DNA of 64,000 bases from Clostridiales bacterium (GCA_022775385.1 JALFIV010000033.1:81077-145076), one strand, 5' to 3'. Counted from the stretch's first letter, positions 50,851 to 59,570 are shown. Made by a program: numbers and translations. Notes: generated by a model not told the origin, from the sequence alone.

Positions 50851-51068
50851 GGCTGTACCTCCTGTGTGTCAATAATTTCGGTTACGTCAACGCCGATTGC
50901 TTTTGCGATTTTGCCGATAGTTGAAAGGCTTGCCCTTCCTCTTTTTAAGCAAGTGTCAACTGTCGCACGTGGTATTCCCGCTTTCATTGCTACCTCTTTC
51001 GTATTTAAGCAAGCACGGGCGCACGCTAAATCATATTTTTCCCTAACTATATTCATATTTTCCTCCAA
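50847..51068 (-). CDS. XRE-family HTH protein
   Basis: LNTKEVAMKAGIPRATVDTCLKRGRASLSTIGKIAKAIGVDVTEI. Confidence 0.75.
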   Translation of the reverse strand: MEENMNIVREKYDLACARACLNTKEVAMKAGIPRATVDTCLKRGRASLSTIGKIAKAIGVDVTEIIDTQEVQP

Positions 51069-51070
51069 AT

Positions 51071-51122
51071 AAACGCGTTTGCGATATACCTATACTCTCA
51101 TAATAAACGCATTTTCGATATA
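51071..51122. promoter_or_regulatory. Operator-like direct repeats between divergent HTH genes
   Basis: AAACGCGTTTGCGATATA and AAACGCATTTTCGATATA, 34-bp period. Confidence 0.55.
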
Positions 51123-51189
51123 TGTCAACCCCTTTATTCTGCTTGCGTTTGCGTTCATCCTATGTTTTAATAATAGAGTAGGTGAGATT

Positions 51190-51714
51190 ATGGAAAAAAA
51201 CATTCATGATATGATAAGAGAATTCTTGAAAACCGCAAATATAAGCAACCGAAAGTTTGCTAAATTTGCGGGGATTCCTGTTTCTTCTTTTCAGACTATG
51301 CTTGATAGAGAAAGTGAATTAAAGGCTTCGACATACGTTAAAATTTCAAGTGCAATGTATATAATTATGTGTCAGGCACCCGACGTTAGAACAGTTGTCA
51401 ATAATGGCATTATAATTGAAACACCAACAAAAGAGCGTGAACGGCTATTTGAAATATTTGACCTTATCACTGAGTTATCTTTTGATGCCGATGCGAATCA
51501 AAACATAAAGAACAGCGCGATAAATACTACAAAAACAGAAGAATCTATTTATAAGAACGAACCTCTGGAAAATAAAACACTTCTTGCTTTTCACTCTCTT
51601 AATGAAGAAGGACAGAAAGCGGCTGTTGACCAAATCGAACTACTGACGCAAATCCCCAAATATCAAAAACAGATAAAAAAAATCCCGCCCGAAAATGGAC
51701 AGGATGATAATTGA
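51190..51714 (+). CDS. HTH-domain repressor-like protein
   Basis: NISNRKFAKFAGIPVSSFQTMLDRESELKASTYVKIS. Confidence 0.65.
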   Translation: MEKNIHDMIREFLKTANISNRKFAKFAGIPVSSFQTMLDRESELKASTYVKISSAMYIIMCQAPDVRTVVNNGIIIETPTKERERLFEIFDLITELSFDADANQNIKNSAINTTKTEESIYKNEPLENKTLLAFHSLNEEGQKAAVDQIELLTQIPKYQKQIKKIPPENGQDDN

Positions 51715-51739
51715 CTTTCTTCTCTTGTGCGGTTATACT
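51711..51739 (+). promoter_or_regulatory. Promoter of predicted antisense RNA
   Basis: TTGACT-17 bp-TATACT. Confidence 0.55.
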
Positions 51740-51745
51740 TGAGAT

Positions 51746-51936
51746 AGAAGAAGGGCACTGCTGGTATGCTGTGCGCCCTTGGTGCAGTTTTCTAAAGAAG
51801 AAGTAACCGCTAGTTTTGCAGGCTCGGCGGTCACACAAGAACAGAAAAGAAGGGCACTGCTGACAGTTGTCCCTCACTTATTTTACTTCAAAGAAGTAAC
51901 CGCGAGCGTAGGAACTTGGCGGTTACTTCTTTTTAT
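51746..51936 (+). ncRNA. Predicted antisense antitoxin RNA, type I TA
   Basis: Promoter at 51711; ends at 13-bp perfect stem AAGAAGTAACCGC/GCGGTTACTTCTT plus TTTATATA, overlapping the 3' end of the toxin gene. Confidence 0.5.
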
Positions 51937-52009
51937 ATATCTGAACAATAAGAGATATAATGCCGATGATGACAAGCGTATATGTAAATAACGCTTCGTA
52001 TGAAACCAT
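51923..52009 (-). CDS. Small holin-like membrane toxin, 28 aa (type I TA candidate)
   Basis: MVSYEALFTYTLVIIGIISLIVQIYKKK; SD GAAGGGAGG upstream; not in ORF track because of its length. Confidence 0.7.
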   Translation of the reverse strand: MVSYEALFTYTLVIIGIISLIVQIYKKK

Positions 52010-52181
52010 GGGCAACCCTCCCTTCGTCGACAGACTACGGAGGGTAAAGAAGTTGCCCTCCATCCGAAAGGTTAGAAGGGCGAACCGCCTACCGTTTTAC
52101 TGGCAGTGCCAACACCACAATATCATACCATTCGACAAAATACAAGCGTCTGTATCACAGAACGGAAAGGGCGGGTGAATC

Positions 52182-53582
52182 ATGGCGTCTTTCAGAAAGC
52201 GCGGCAACAGTTATGAAATCAGGGTGTCCATGGGCTATGATCTGAACAATCATCAGATTATTCGATACCGCACATGGACACCGCCCGCCGGTATGTCTGA
52301 ATCAAAAGCCGCGAAAGAAGTACAGCGTCAAGCGGTTCTGTTTGAAGAAGAATGCAAACGCGGGCGGGTTGTTTCCGGTTCAACAAAGTTTGCTGAATTC
52401 ATTCAAATCTGGTTTGATGACTATGCGTCTGTTCAGCTTCGCCCCACAACGATTCAAGGGTATCGACAACTGTTTAAGCGAATTATTCCTGCTCTTGGTC
52501 ATCTTCGGATGGATCGCATACAGCCGCACCATTTACAGGCGTTCTACAAGAACCTTGCCGAACCAGGCATTAGAGATGATGGGAAACTTCGGTTCAAATG
52601 TGATCTTGACGCAATGCGAAATGAAAAAGGATGGACACAAACGAAACTTTCTGATCTGGCGGGCGTGTCCATTACTACAATCAGACAAATAGCGGCGGGT
52701 AAGAATGTCAGCAAAGAGACTGCGGAAAAGGTTTCCGCCTGCTTTGATGCTTCTGTTGCTGATCTGTTTGAACCGCTTTCAGTTAATGCGGTTCTTTCAT
52801 CCAATTCCATCAGCCATTATCACAAGGCAATTTCTTCTGTGCTCAAAACTGCTGTTCAATGGGGATATATCACAGACAATCCATGCGACAGAATCAGCCC
52901 ACCAAAGGTTGAACGGAAAGAAGCCGCGTATCTGGATGACAAGCAGACACTGGAACTGCTTGATCTGCTGGAAACTATTCCAGATTCAAAATATGATTTC
53001 TATGTCGCTTATACCATGTTATTGTTCACTGGATTGCGCCGGTCTGAATTGCTTGGCTTGCGCTGGCATGATGTTGATTTGAATACTGGCGTTCTGTCCG
53101 TACGTCAAACTGTTAAGTATATAGAGGGAAAAGGCGTCATATTTGATGATACGAAAACCGGTTCTTCTCGTCGTAGCTTCAAAATGCCTGCTGATTTAAT
53201 CCCTCTGCTGAAGAATTATAGGGCTTGGCAGAATGCCCGCCGCCTGCGCATGGGCGACAGGTGGGAAGATAATGGTTTGCTGTTCACCAATGATTTCGGC
53301 GCACCTATGCGCCCCGATACACTGTCCAGCAACTTTCGCCGTCTGATATCCGGCAGTGGACTTCCTGACATTCACCTTCACAGTCTCAGACACACAAACG
53401 CTACGTTGCTGATCGCAAACGGCACGAACGTTCAGACGGTGGCAAAGCGTCTAGGTCATAGTACCTCTAGCACCACAACCCGAATATACGCGCACGCAAT
53501 ACAAGCGGCAGACGCCGCCGCCGCGGATGCTGTCCCGCTATTCCGTACATCACGGGAAAAAAGCAAGGGTGGGGCGGGATAG
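52182..53582 (+). CDS. Tyrosine integrase with internal XRE-like HTH insert
   Basis: Catalytic motifs TGLRRSELLGLRW, HLHSLRHTNATLL, STTTRIYAHA; insert RNEKGWTQTKLSDLAGVSITTIRQIAAGKNVSKETAEKVSACF. Confidence 0.92.
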   Translation: MASFRKRGNSYEIRVSMGYDLNNHQIIRYRTWTPPAGMSESKAAKEVQRQAVLFEEECKRGRVVSGSTKFAEFIQIWFDDYASVQLRPTTIQGYRQLFKRIIPALGHLRMDRIQPHHLQAFYKNLAEPGIRDDGKLRFKCDLDAMRNEKGWTQTKLSDLAGVSITTIRQIAAGKNVSKETAEKVSACFDASVADLFEPLSVNAVLSSNSISHYHKAISSVLKTAVQWGYITDNPCDRISPPKVERKEAAYLDDKQTLELLDLLETIPDSKYDFYVAYTMLLFTGLRRSELLGLRWHDVDLNTGVLSVRQTVKYIEGKGVIFDDTKTGSSRRSFKMPADLIPLLKNYRAWQNARRLRMGDRWEDNGLLFTNDFGAPMRPDTLSSNFRRLISGSGLPDIHLHSLRHTNATLLIANGTNVQTVAKRLGHSTSSTTTRIYAHAIQAADAAAADAVPLFRTSREKSKGGAG

Positions 53583-53594
53583 GTCGCCCTTTGC

Positions 53595-53644
53595 TTGCCA
53601 CTTATTTGCCACTTGTTTGCCATCGTGCCACTTATTTGCCACTT
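53595..53644. promoter_or_regulatory. Candidate right integrase arm-type sites
   Basis: TTGCCACTT at 53595, 53606 and 53636 plus near matches at 53616 and 53625. Confidence 0.5.
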
Positions 53645-53760
53645 GCGCACTTCATTGTATATGGATTGAAATGTTCTTAAAATAAAATAAACTCTCTATA
53701 CTATGCATTGATTTTCATTATAATATTCCGTTATATCTTGAATCAAACTTATTTCTTGAT

Positions 53761-53849
53761 ACTGGGGGTCAAGAAGCCGTGGGTTCAAGTCCCGCCACTC
53801 GGACCATGTGAAAGCCTGATTTCTTCGGAAATCGGGCTTTTTTGTAACT
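53761..53849. repeat. attR of element 1
   Basis: See 45295-45383. Confidence 0.9.
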
Positions 53850-53859
53850 GTTTTTAATT

Positions 53860-54697
53860 TGTGCCTTCTTTTACGACATTCTGACGACAGAATTTCCGAT
53901 TTAATTCCGCGCGAAATGCTTCTACATCCGGATGTACATAGACAGCGGCAGTGATTTTTAATATCATGATGCCCGAGTAATTTGCTGATCGTATAGATGT
54001 CAACACCCCTACGCATCAGCTGTGAGGCGTAGCTGTGCCGGAGTTCATGCGCGGTACAGCGGTATTCCTCCGGGAACGACAGGAAGAAATGATATACGCG
54101 TCTGGAAAAATGATTGGGTTCTTTGAAGCCGTCTCCGCGCGGAGCAGGGAAGACTTACAGGGATCGCTTCGGCTGACGCTGGATCAGAGCAAGCGTGTCA
54201 GGCATCAGCGGGATAGTCCGATAGCTGTTCCACTTGGGCGGTCTGACTGCAGGACGTCCGTTCTCCGGAGATACGGACCGCTGAACGTGCAGAATCGCAC
54301 GCTCCATGTCGATATCGCCCCACATCAGCCCCGGAAGCTCCCCGCGCCGCAGACCGGTCTCCAGCAGGAATACAATGGCATCGAATGTTCCGGAAGCTTC
54401 TGCTTTAATCTCGTCGATCTGCTGATCGGTAAGTGTTCTGCGCTCTTTCGGCTTTGCCTCTGAGCGCGTCTGCACATACTTGCACGGGTTTTTGTAAATT
54501 AAGTCATTGTCAATAGCCGTATCAAAGATTGCGGACAGCGTGATCCGCAGCTTCTTCAGCAGGGAGGCGGAGCAGCTGGTTTTGCCGGCGAAAAATCCCT
54601 GAATGTCTGCGGGACGGATGTCAGCCAGCTTCCTGCCGACGGTCGCTTTGTATTCGAACCGTCCGTCATTGCGCTGATGCTTCTTTTTCCGTGCCAT
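53860..54697 (-). pseudogene. Tyrosine integrase of element 2, inactivated
   Basis: MARKKKHQRNDGRFEYKATVGRKLADIRPADIQGFF lacks much of the N-terminal domain; HELRHSYASQL and VYVHPDVEAF recovered only after frameshifts near 54150 and 53955. Confidence 0.8.
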
Positions 54698-54827
54698 AAA
54701 AACATCTCCTTTATTTACTTTTCGGGTTTGATATAGTAAAATAAAGGGGTAGAAAGACCGTCGAAAGTTTTCTACCCCATGCCCGTCTCTGGTGTTGGCG
54801 CACCGGAGGCGGGATTTTTTTGTTTGA

Positions 54828-55790
54828 TTAATTCTTACCTTTTTGCTCAACAGGGAACGTGAAAGCACGTTCACCATTGTTTTTGTCTGGATCAAATCCT
54901 CCAAGCATCACATAGTTTATGTTTTTAATGCTATTGTCTGAATAGAAAATGCAATAGAGCTTATCGTTTTCAGCATCATACCATATGCCAGAAGAGTAAT
55001 CAGATGAAGTATTTCCGTACTTATCTACGCTTTCAATAGCAGATTTGTTTTCCATCCATTCCTTTACAGAAGCATAATCACCCCAGACTTCAATAACAAT
55101 TGCATTTTTGATCTTAGTATTTCCAGCAGTGAATGAATTGCGAGCTTTGACGCTCATAACAGACAAACCATTAATAGTTCCATCCAGCCGGTCATAATTA
55201 TATGGTGTGCCGAATTCGCCCTCTGCTCCTATGAGGCGCCCACGACATTCCTCATCTTCCAGAACCTCTGGATCGGAAGATTCTGTGCTAGATTTCTCTT
55301 GTGTAACCTCAACAATAGCAGTATCATCAGCAGAGGTATCTTCTGGGGGGAGCATAATAATTCCTGCACACAAAAGCACGGCAGATAGTATTACCGCAAT
55401 CCCTAGAGGTATTCTTGCTTTCGTGCGAATCATTGGATTTATTATTAATCCGCTGAGCATCATTAAGCCAGCTGACGTAGTGGAATCAAGAAGAAAAAGT
55501 ATACCTAAAAGGATAAAGAAAACTGAGACTATCCATCCAAAAATAGGAGGAATATTTTTGTGAGACTGACCTTGATAATCACTTGCAGATGAGGTGTTTG
55601 TGTGATTATTCTCGGTTGCTTTTTGAACAGTATCGCTTGCAGCCTTGATATTATGCCACATATTTTCACGATTTTGGAGTTTTCTCCCTTTCTTTATTGC
55701 TTTTTTATTGAGAGAATAACCACAATGTGGGCATATTTTTGCTTTATCTGAAATCTTGTTTCCGCATTCAATGCATTTAATCAATGCCAT
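54828..55790 (-). CDS. Zinc-ribbon membrane protein
   Basis: MALIKCIECGNKISDKAKICPHCGYSLNKK plus hydrophobic segments; GGAG SD. Confidence 0.7.
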   Translation of the reverse strand: MALIKCIECGNKISDKAKICPHCGYSLNKKAIKKGRKLQNRENMWHNIKAASDTVQKATENNHTNTSSASDYQGQSHKNIPPIFGWIVSVFFILLGILFLLDSTTSAGLMMLSGLIINPMIRTKARIPLGIAVILSAVLLCAGIIMLPPEDTSADDTAIVEVTQEKSSTESSDPEVLEDEECRGRLIGAEGEFGTPYNYDRLDGTINGLSVMSVKARNSFTAGNTKIKNAIVIEVWGDYASVKEWMENKSAIESVDKYGNTSSDYSSGIWYDAENDKLYCIFYSDNSIKNINYVMLGGFDPDKNNGERAFTFPVEQKGKN

Positions 55791-55848
55791 GATCAATTCT
55801 CCTTAACTTCTCTCTACAAATACTTGCGTTGCAGGAGAGATAAAAATC

Positions 55849-56469
55849 TTATTTTACCAAGCTGGTAAAAGCGACTGCCTTGCCGAGGATTCGGATATCA
55901 TTCATCCGCTCACCAAAGTATGATTTTGGTTCATATGCCGGATTCTCCGGTTTGAGCGTAATATAGTCCTCGTAGAGGTATACGCGCTTCAGAGTTGCCT
56001 CATCATCTACCAATACAGCCGCGATCTGTCCGTGCTCGACTCTCGGCTGTTGGCGGATGTACACGATATCGCCGTCATTGATACGGGCATTTATCATACT
56101 GTCACCCTTGCAACGAAGGCAAAAATCAGCATCAATGCTTTCATCCATATCAATATATTCATCAATATTTTCTTCCGCAAGAATTGATTCTCCGCAGGCA
56201 ATTGTGCCGAGCAGGGGAACTTTTTTTGTTTTTGGAAGAGGCATGATATTTGGTATTCTGAGAAAATCCGTGGATGGACGATCAAAAAAGTAATTCGGCG
56301 TTACATTCAGGGCACCGCATAACAACTCAATTGTATCTGGATCAGGGCGATTCTGATCGTTTTCCCAATTGCTAATAGAATTATGTGCAGCGCCGATCAT
56401 AGCGGCAAGCTCTTTTTGAGTTAATTTGCACGACTTGCGGGCTGAACGCAATTTAGCTCCAAATGTCAC
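55849..56469 (-). CDS. XRE + S24 peptidase phage-type repressor
   Basis: LTQKELAAMIGAAHNSISNWENDQNRPDP; LRCKGDSMINARINDGDIVYIRQQ. Confidence 0.88.
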   Translation of the reverse strand: MTFGAKLRSARKSCKLTQKELAAMIGAAHNSISNWENDQNRPDPDTIELLCGALNVTPNYFFDRPSTDFLRIPNIMPLPKTKKVPLLGTIACGESILAEENIDEYIDMDESIDADFCLRCKGDSMINARINDGDIVYIRQQPRVEHGQIAAVLVDDEATLKRVYLYEDYITLKPENPAYEPKSYFGERMNDIRILGKAVAFTSLVK

Positions 56470-56510
56470 GAAGAATACACCTCCTTAGTTTGATGAGGTT
56501 AATGTATCAC

Positions 56511-56617
56511 AAAATTTCGAAATTGTAAATAAATATTTCGATAATTTCGAAAATTCATATCGAAATTTCGAAAATATCGAATATTATAGTAGATAGAGTT
56601 TCGAAAATATCGAAGTT
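56511..56617. promoter_or_regulatory. Operator array with repeated TTTCGAAA/ATATCGAA elements
   Basis: At least seven TTTCGA/ATCGAA-type half sites between divergent repressor and cro-like genes. Confidence 0.7.
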
Positions 56618-56630
56618 TGGAGGTGAATAA

Positions 56631-56852
56631 ATGAACGTAGGAAAGCGGGTTTTCGAATACTTGAAGCAAAACGGCATTTCTCAGACTCACATAAGCAAGG
56701 AATCCGGAATTCCATTGCCAAAGCTAAACTTAGCTCTCAACGGAGAACGGAGACTGACTTTCGAAGAGTATGAAGAAATCTGTTGGGTATTAGGAGTATC
56801 TGTAGATCAGTTTCTTTCTCCGAGAAAACCAAATAACGAAGAACCGAGGTGA
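56631..56852 (+). CDS. Cro-like XRE HTH protein
   Basis: FEYLKQNGISQTHISKESGIPLPKLNLALNGERRLTFEEYEEICWVLGV; GGAGG SD. Confidence 0.78.
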   Translation: MNVGKRVFEYLKQNGISQTHISKESGIPLPKLNLALNGERRLTFEEYEEICWVLGVSVDQFLSPRKPNNEEPR

Positions 56853-57263
56853 CAACCATGACTATGTATTACGAGGAGACGGCGCTCGTCGAGCAGATCA
56901 AGCGCAGCGAGGAGATCGAACGGAGAAGAAAGGGGTGGGAACAGGAATGAATTACAAACAGGAAGACACACAGAAGATCATCAATGAGATGCGGACGGCA
57001 TCGCGCCGGACGGATTGCGAGGAATAAAAATGCGCCCAGCGGGACGGACGTCCCAACTGAGCGCACGTATGAAAAAAAGACAATATTATTATATCACAGA
57101 AACAGGAGAAAGCAACATGAATGTTTCAAAAAAATCCGGTGAAGTTGTCATTGATCTGCTGAGTGCGACACTGACATAGACACGGCTGGATTACAAAAAG
57201 CTGAAGGAAAGCTATGAGCGCCTGCTGCAGGACCAGCGCGACTACAACCACGATCTTCCGGCG

Positions 57264-58463
57264 ATGAACACGGAGAATCAGGAGCTGAAGCGTCAGCTTG
57301 CCGAACAGAACAATAGCTGGAATGCAAGGCGCATCCGCAACGAGCTGACCGCCGGCATTATCCAGGGCGAAAGCATGGGGAAGATTGCGAACCGGTTTTA
57401 CTCCGTGATGGGGAGCAACCGGAAAGCGGCAGTGCGCAACGCACGCACGGCGGTGACCTCGGCGCAGAACGGCGGACGGATGGACGCGATGCGGCGGGCG
57501 TTGGAGCAGGGATATCCGGCGAAAAAGCAGTGGGTCGCGACGATGGACGAGCGCACCAGACTGTCGCACATCCTGCTTGGCGGCGAGACCGTGGATGCCG
57601 ACAAGCCGTTTTCAAACAGACTGATGTACCTGGGAGATCCGGACGGCGACCCGTCTGAGGTGTACAACTGCCGCTGTACTATGGTGGACGCAGACGACCG
57701 GTTCCGCACCGCGCAGGACGATGAGCTGGACGCGATGTATCAGGCGTGGAAGGCGGAGAAGCTGGATGCGGTTGCAAAATCCTACAATTCTGATATAATG
57801 GAATCAGATCTAGGAAAATTCAAGAAGCGTCTGCGTGCAGACGACAGGATAACAAAAGAGTACTATGCCGAGTTAAAAGAAAAGTTTTCTCACGGTGCAG
57901 ACGATGCAAAGAAAATGTTTGAGAAGTTTGTTCCTCCAGATAGCGTTGAAAATTCTGATTTCGAAGGTACGGCGCGGTTTAATACAAGGACAAAGAAAAT
58001 ATCCATGCATTATCAGGCGGACTTACATAACGAAAGAGGCGCTTGCGCTACTTGGTTTCATGAGCACGGTCATTTGATTGATGACGCAATGGGTAGTGTT
58101 TCAAATAGTGATGAGTTCATGGATATCCTGCGAGAAGATGCGATCGCATATCGAAAGAACTTCGGAAAGGTAAACAATTTGACAACGTGGGACAAGATCG
58201 ACCGAGGAGTATCAGTGGAGTTGAACGACATGAGAAGGCATTCGGCAGTATCGGATATTTTCGAAGGCGTAACAAACGGAAATGTTTCTGGAGTTGCGGG
58301 TCACAGACCAGGTTACTGGGACGATGACTCGAACATTACATCTGAAGCATTCGCTCATATGTTTGAAGCACAGTTTGATAAAGCTCGCTATGAAGAAATG
58401 AAAAAGTATTTTCCGAACGGAATGAAATATTTTGAAGCGTTGATGAAGGAGGCGTTGAAATGA
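57264..58463 (+). CDS. MuF (SPP1 gp7-like) minor head protein C-terminal half fused to zincin-like toxin domain
   Basis: WNARRIRNELTAGIIQGESMGKIANRFYSVMGSNRKAAVRNARTAVTSAQNGGRMDAMRRA...YNCRCTMV, then AT-rich C-terminal domain with HEHGH and SEAFAHMFE. Confidence 0.75.
   Translation: MNTENQELKRQLAEQNNSWNARRIRNELTAGIIQGESMGKIANRFYSVMGSNRKAAVRNARTAVTSAQNGGRMDAMRRALEQGYPAKKQWVATMDERTRLSHILLGGETVDADKPFSNRLMYLGDPDGDPSEVYNCRCTMVDADDRFRTAQDDELDAMYQAWKAEKLDAVAKSYNSDIMESDLGKFKKRLRADDRITKEYYAELKEKFSHGADDAKKMFEKFVPPDSVENSDFEGTARFNTRTKKISMHYQADLHNERGACATWFHEHGHLIDDAMGSVSNSDEFMDILREDAIAYRKNFGKVNNLTTWDKIDRGVSVELNDMRRHSAVSDIFEGVTNGNVSGVAGHRPGYWDDDSNITSEAFAHMFEAQFDKARYEEMKKYFPNGMKYFEALMKEALK
57551..57761. 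repeat. MuF tip-proximal repeat copy 1 (211 bp)
   Basis: Same length as, and highly similar to, 58841-59051. Confidence 0.9.
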
Positions 58464-58675
58464 AAAAATGCTTTAAGATTGCTTCACGTAAGTTTTTCAG
58501 TCATTTTAGATATTTCGCGGAATTACCTCCGAATATTGATTTCGACGAAGAGGAATACGCAGACCTGCTTCTCAAGTGTGTGGAGGACAATTTCGACTAC
58601 ACGATAGAAATGTATGGAACTGTTCCGTCAAAGTCTCATTGGGAATATAAGGATCTTGAAGTAATTATTGACTGA
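58460..58675 (+). CDS. Candidate immunity protein for MuF toxin
   Basis: 71 aa acidic protein; ATGA overlap with toxin stop. Confidence 0.5.
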   Translation: MKKCFKIASRKFFSHFRYFAELPPNIDFDEEEYADLLLKCVEDNFDYTIEMYGTVPSKSHWEYKDLEVIID

Positions 58676-58732
58676 CCACATACCGCCCATCTTCGGATCG
58701 GCGGTTTTGTTTTACCAAAAAGAGGTGATACG

Positions 58733-59099
58733 ATGGCAGAGCTTGTTATTAGGTCGGACAACGCCGACAAGATCAAGCAGGCACTGCACGATCAGGTGTT
58801 GCAGGCGCTGGATGAATGTGGCGTGATTGCGGCGAAGGCGGCGCAGCAGACTGTCGCACATCCTGAAGGGACAGGAGACCGTGGATGCCGACAAGCCGTT
58901 TTCCAACGGACTGATGTACCCGGGCGATCCGGACGGTGATCCGTCCGAGGTGTACAACTGCCGCTGTACGATGGTGGACGCAGACGACCGGTTCCGCACC
59001 GCGCAGGACGATGAGCTGGACGCGATGTATCAGGCGTGGAAGGCGGAGAAGATTGGCACGGAAACGGTTGCAAAGGGCGGAAGAAATGGTATAATTTAA
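58733..59099 (+). pseudogene. gp10-like phage gene start joined out of frame to a second MuF segment
   Basis: MAELVIRSDNADKIKQALHDQVLQALDECGVIAAKAAQQTV then frame change into SRLSHILKGQETVDADKPFSNGLMYPGDPDGDPSEVYNCRCTMVDADDRFRTAQDDELDAMYQAWKAEK. Confidence 0.7.
58841..59051. repeat. MuF tip-proximal repeat copy 2 (211 bp)
   Basis: See 57551-57761. Confidence 0.9.
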
Positions 59100-59138
59100 A
59101 CAAAGAAAAAACCACTGACAAAGATTTCGCCAGATGGA

Positions 59139-59570
59139 ATGCATATCTTGAATCCAATGGACGCACAGCGATATAAACGCATGAAGTCCAAGTTAGCGGA
59201 ACAGGGGTGTCCAGTGGTTGCAGCATCTGGTGATGACGTACAGTTTTTGCTTGCGTTTGGCGCAGAGGCCATTTCTGATGAATACGGCATTATGCACTTA
59301 GGCGATATTCCGAGTGCATCAGCTTTCTTTGAGGAAATTATACATTTTTCGCAGTTGAAAAAGTACGGAATACTGAATTCTGATGACTACATTGAGCGCG
59401 CGGCCAGAGAAGTAGCTGCAAACCGAAAGCTGCTTCGCCATGGAAAAGCATATGGATTTACGAAAGAGGACTTTGAGGAGATTTCAACGAATTTAAAATA
59501 CTGGGAAGCAGATTTCAGAAAGAAAGCAGGTGTTCCATATGACGAAAGTAACAGCAAAAGGGAAATTTAA
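59139..59570 (+). CDS. Orphan toxin-tip-like protein with EExxH motif
   Basis: ASAFFEEIIHFSQLKKYG...ERAAREVAANRKLLRHGKAYGFTKEDFEEI; lies after duplicated MuF segment. Confidence 0.5.
   Translation: MHILNPMDAQRYKRMKSKLAEQGCPVVAASGDDVQFLLAFGAEAISDEYGIMHLGDIPSASAFFEEIIHFSQLKKYGILNSDDYIERAAREVAANRKLLRHGKAYGFTKEDFEEISTNLKYWEADFRKKAGVPYDESNSKREI

Noticed and set aside
53696-54016. Minus ORF containing WSEWRDLNPRLLDPQ
   Set aside because: The terminal part is antisense of the tRNA-derived att site; only its N-terminal part is real integrase sequence, counted with the pseudogene.
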